NCBI GenBank assembly: GCA_001603765.1
Contig: LUZV01000186.1
Location: forward strand, 1 to 6,280
Direction: 5' to 3'
DNA length: 6,280 nucleotides
DNA from: Anaerolineales bacterium Chloro_02
Lineage (GTDB): Bacteria; Chloroflexota; Anaerolineae; Anaerolineales; Anaerolineaceae
The position numbers and the translations under genes were made by a program. Shown here piece by piece: positions 5,698 through 6,280 of this stretch. Every line of letters starts with the position of its first letter. The stretch's first letter is position 1. A model generated the notes under the pieces. It was given only the letters and a program-made list of their open reading frames with translations, did no database searches and was not told the origin of the DNA.

Positions 5698-6280
5698 AAC
5701 GCACCTCTCCATCAAAATAAACTCCACCGTCTTTGCGGGCTTTTTCAAGCCATTTCATCGCGCGGCGGCTCATTTCAAGCGACTCATTCACTCGATCAAA
5801 ATCCTGCTTCTGAAAGATTTCAGAAAAATCGCGCATTTCATACACCAGCGCGTTGTTGTCTTGCTGCTCGTTGAAGGTCTCTTCGCCTTCCGGACTGAAA
5901 ACAGTAAACGAGATGCAGCGACTGCTTTCTTTGGGCACCATAATATAGCCCTTTTCGCCCTGAATCTGCACCATGTTCTCGCTGCGGCTATCTTTTGCCC
6001 CCGCCGCTTCGGCTACAAAGCCAGGGTAGCGCATGATCAGCACACCAGAGGTGTCGATGCCGTTCTCTGCAAGGTTAGCAAAGTAGTGGATCTCGTCCGG
6101 CTCGCCAAAAAGGTCGAGCATAAAGCGCAGATTGTAGTAGTTGATGTCCATCAGCGACCCGCCAGCAAACGCGGGGTTAAACACGTTTGGGTTTTTGCCT
6201 TCCAGAAATGCCTTATGCTTGCTGGAATACTGTGAGAAGTTGAGCTGCACCAATCTGATGGGACCAATTTTGTGCAGGTG
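5687..6280 (-). CDS. Gfo/Idh/MocA-family oxidoreductase (partial, C-terminal 197 residues)
   Basis: The frame is open to the right edge, so only the C-terminal substrate-binding alpha/beta domain is seen; the N-terminal NAD(P)-binding fold lies outside. Recognisable marks are IGPIRLVQLNF near the edge, typical of the strand entering the second domain, followed by the family block NPAFAGGSLMDINYYNLRFMLDLFGEP. The Asp of LMDIN sits at the usual D-x-G-x-H/Y position, with Asn in place of Gly, and is followed by two tyrosines. The rest matches the expected sheet and C-terminal helix (ESLEMSRRAMKWLEKARKDG). Members oxidise or reduce sugars, inositols and amino sugars, and a subgroup acts as NAD-dependent glycosidases; the substrate here cannot be told. 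An apparent start at 6253 is a TTG inside the domain and not the real beginning. The gene ends in TAG at 5689-5687, overlapping nagA by 11 bases, so it belongs to the same operon. Confidence 0.85.
   Translation of the reverse strand, partial: HLHKIGPIRLVQLNFSQYSSKHKAFLEGKNPNVFNPAFAGGSLMDINYYNLRFMLDLFGEPDEIHYFANLAENGIDTSGVLIMRYPGFVAEAAGAKDSRSENMVQIQGEKGYIMVPKESSRCISFTVFSPEGEETFNEQQDNNALVYEMRDFSEIFQKQDFDRVNESLEMSRRAMKWLEKARKDGGVYFDGEVRYVD
5704..5710 (-). promoter_or_regulatory. Shine-Dalgarno sequence deciding the nagA start
   Basis: The minus strand reads GGAGAGG, 6 bases before the ATG at 5697-5695, inside the last codons of the upstream oxidoreductase gene. It favours this start over the upstream in-frame ATG at 5748, which would add 17 residues that the family does not need and a much longer overlap. 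Confidence 0.8.

Larger units (their letters stand above)
1..6280 (-). other. Amino-sugar catabolic operon (seven genes, open at both ends)
   Basis: Seven consecutive minus-strand genes are separated by at most 34 bases, with overlaps of 11 bases at oxidoreductase/nagA and 1 base at ceramidase-like/SIS. No internal promoter or terminator is evident. NagA and MurQ fix the theme as MurNAc/GlcNAc phosphate breakdown. The kinase, NagB, transporter and regulator are absent from the window and may lie beyond either edge or elsewhere in the genome. Operon status is inferred from spacing and direction only. Confidence 0.85.

Noticed and set aside
5861..6235. Plus-strand open frame of 124 codons
   Set aside because: It is antisense to the oxidoreductase C-terminal domain and has no recognisable features.
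5687..6253. Complete small 188-residue protein starting at 6253
   Set aside because: The apparent start is a TTG within a conserved stretch of the Gfo/Idh/MocA domain, and the frame continues open to the window edge, so this is a partial gene.

Overview
The window is a compact stretch of bacterial chromosome in which every supported gene lies on the minus strand, so transcription runs from high to low coordinates. Base composition looks mid-range (around half G+C by eye). Most starts are ATG, but one gene appears to use TTG. Clear Shine-Dalgarno sequences precede three of the genes. No marker gene identifies the species. The combination of MurQ, NagA, a small SIS protein, a Gfo/Idh/MocA oxidoreductase, a zinc-less MDR protein and a short ceramidase-like protein would fit an anaerobic Chloroflexota or Firmicutes saccharolytic bacterium. 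That placement is an inference and is weak.

Layout in transcription order: (1) the C-terminal 197 residues of a Gfo/Idh/MocA oxidoreductase, cut by the right edge (5687-6280); (2) nagA, N-acetylglucosamine-6-phosphate deacetylase, with the start corrected to 5697 (4480-5697); (3) a cytosolic, ceramidase-like zinc hydrolase (3227-4477); (4) a small single-SIS-domain phosphosugar-binding protein (2496-3227); (5) a Cof-type HAD phosphatase with a TTG start (1607-2461); (6) murQ, N-acetylmuramic acid 6-phosphate etherase (683-1597); (7) the N-terminal 227 residues of an MDR dehydrogenase without catalytic zinc ligands, cut by the left edge (1-681). Junctions are an 11-base overlap, a 2-base gap, a 1-base overlap, a 34-base gap, a 9-base gap and a 1-base gap. 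This is almost certainly one operon that continues past both edges. No stretch over 300 bases lacks a gene, and I saw no RNA gene, mobile element, CRISPR array or convincing terminator.

The core logic is amino-sugar (cell-wall sugar) catabolism. MurQ turns MurNAc-6-phosphate into GlcNAc-6-phosphate and D-lactate, and NagA deacetylates GlcNAc-6-phosphate to glucosamine-6-phosphate. The kinase, the glucosamine-6-phosphate deaminase (NagB), the transporter and the regulator are not in the window. Around this core sit less understood partners: the ceramidase-fold hydrolase, the small SIS protein, a HAD phosphatase, and two NAD(P)-binding proteins of different folds, one at each end. The most interesting part is the ceramidase-like protein. 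It keeps the apparent zinc ligands and active-site serine of neutral ceramidases but has no signal peptide and no C-terminal extension, and it is translationally coupled to the SIS gene and almost adjoins nagA. It may be an intracellular amidase acting on an acylated amino sugar.
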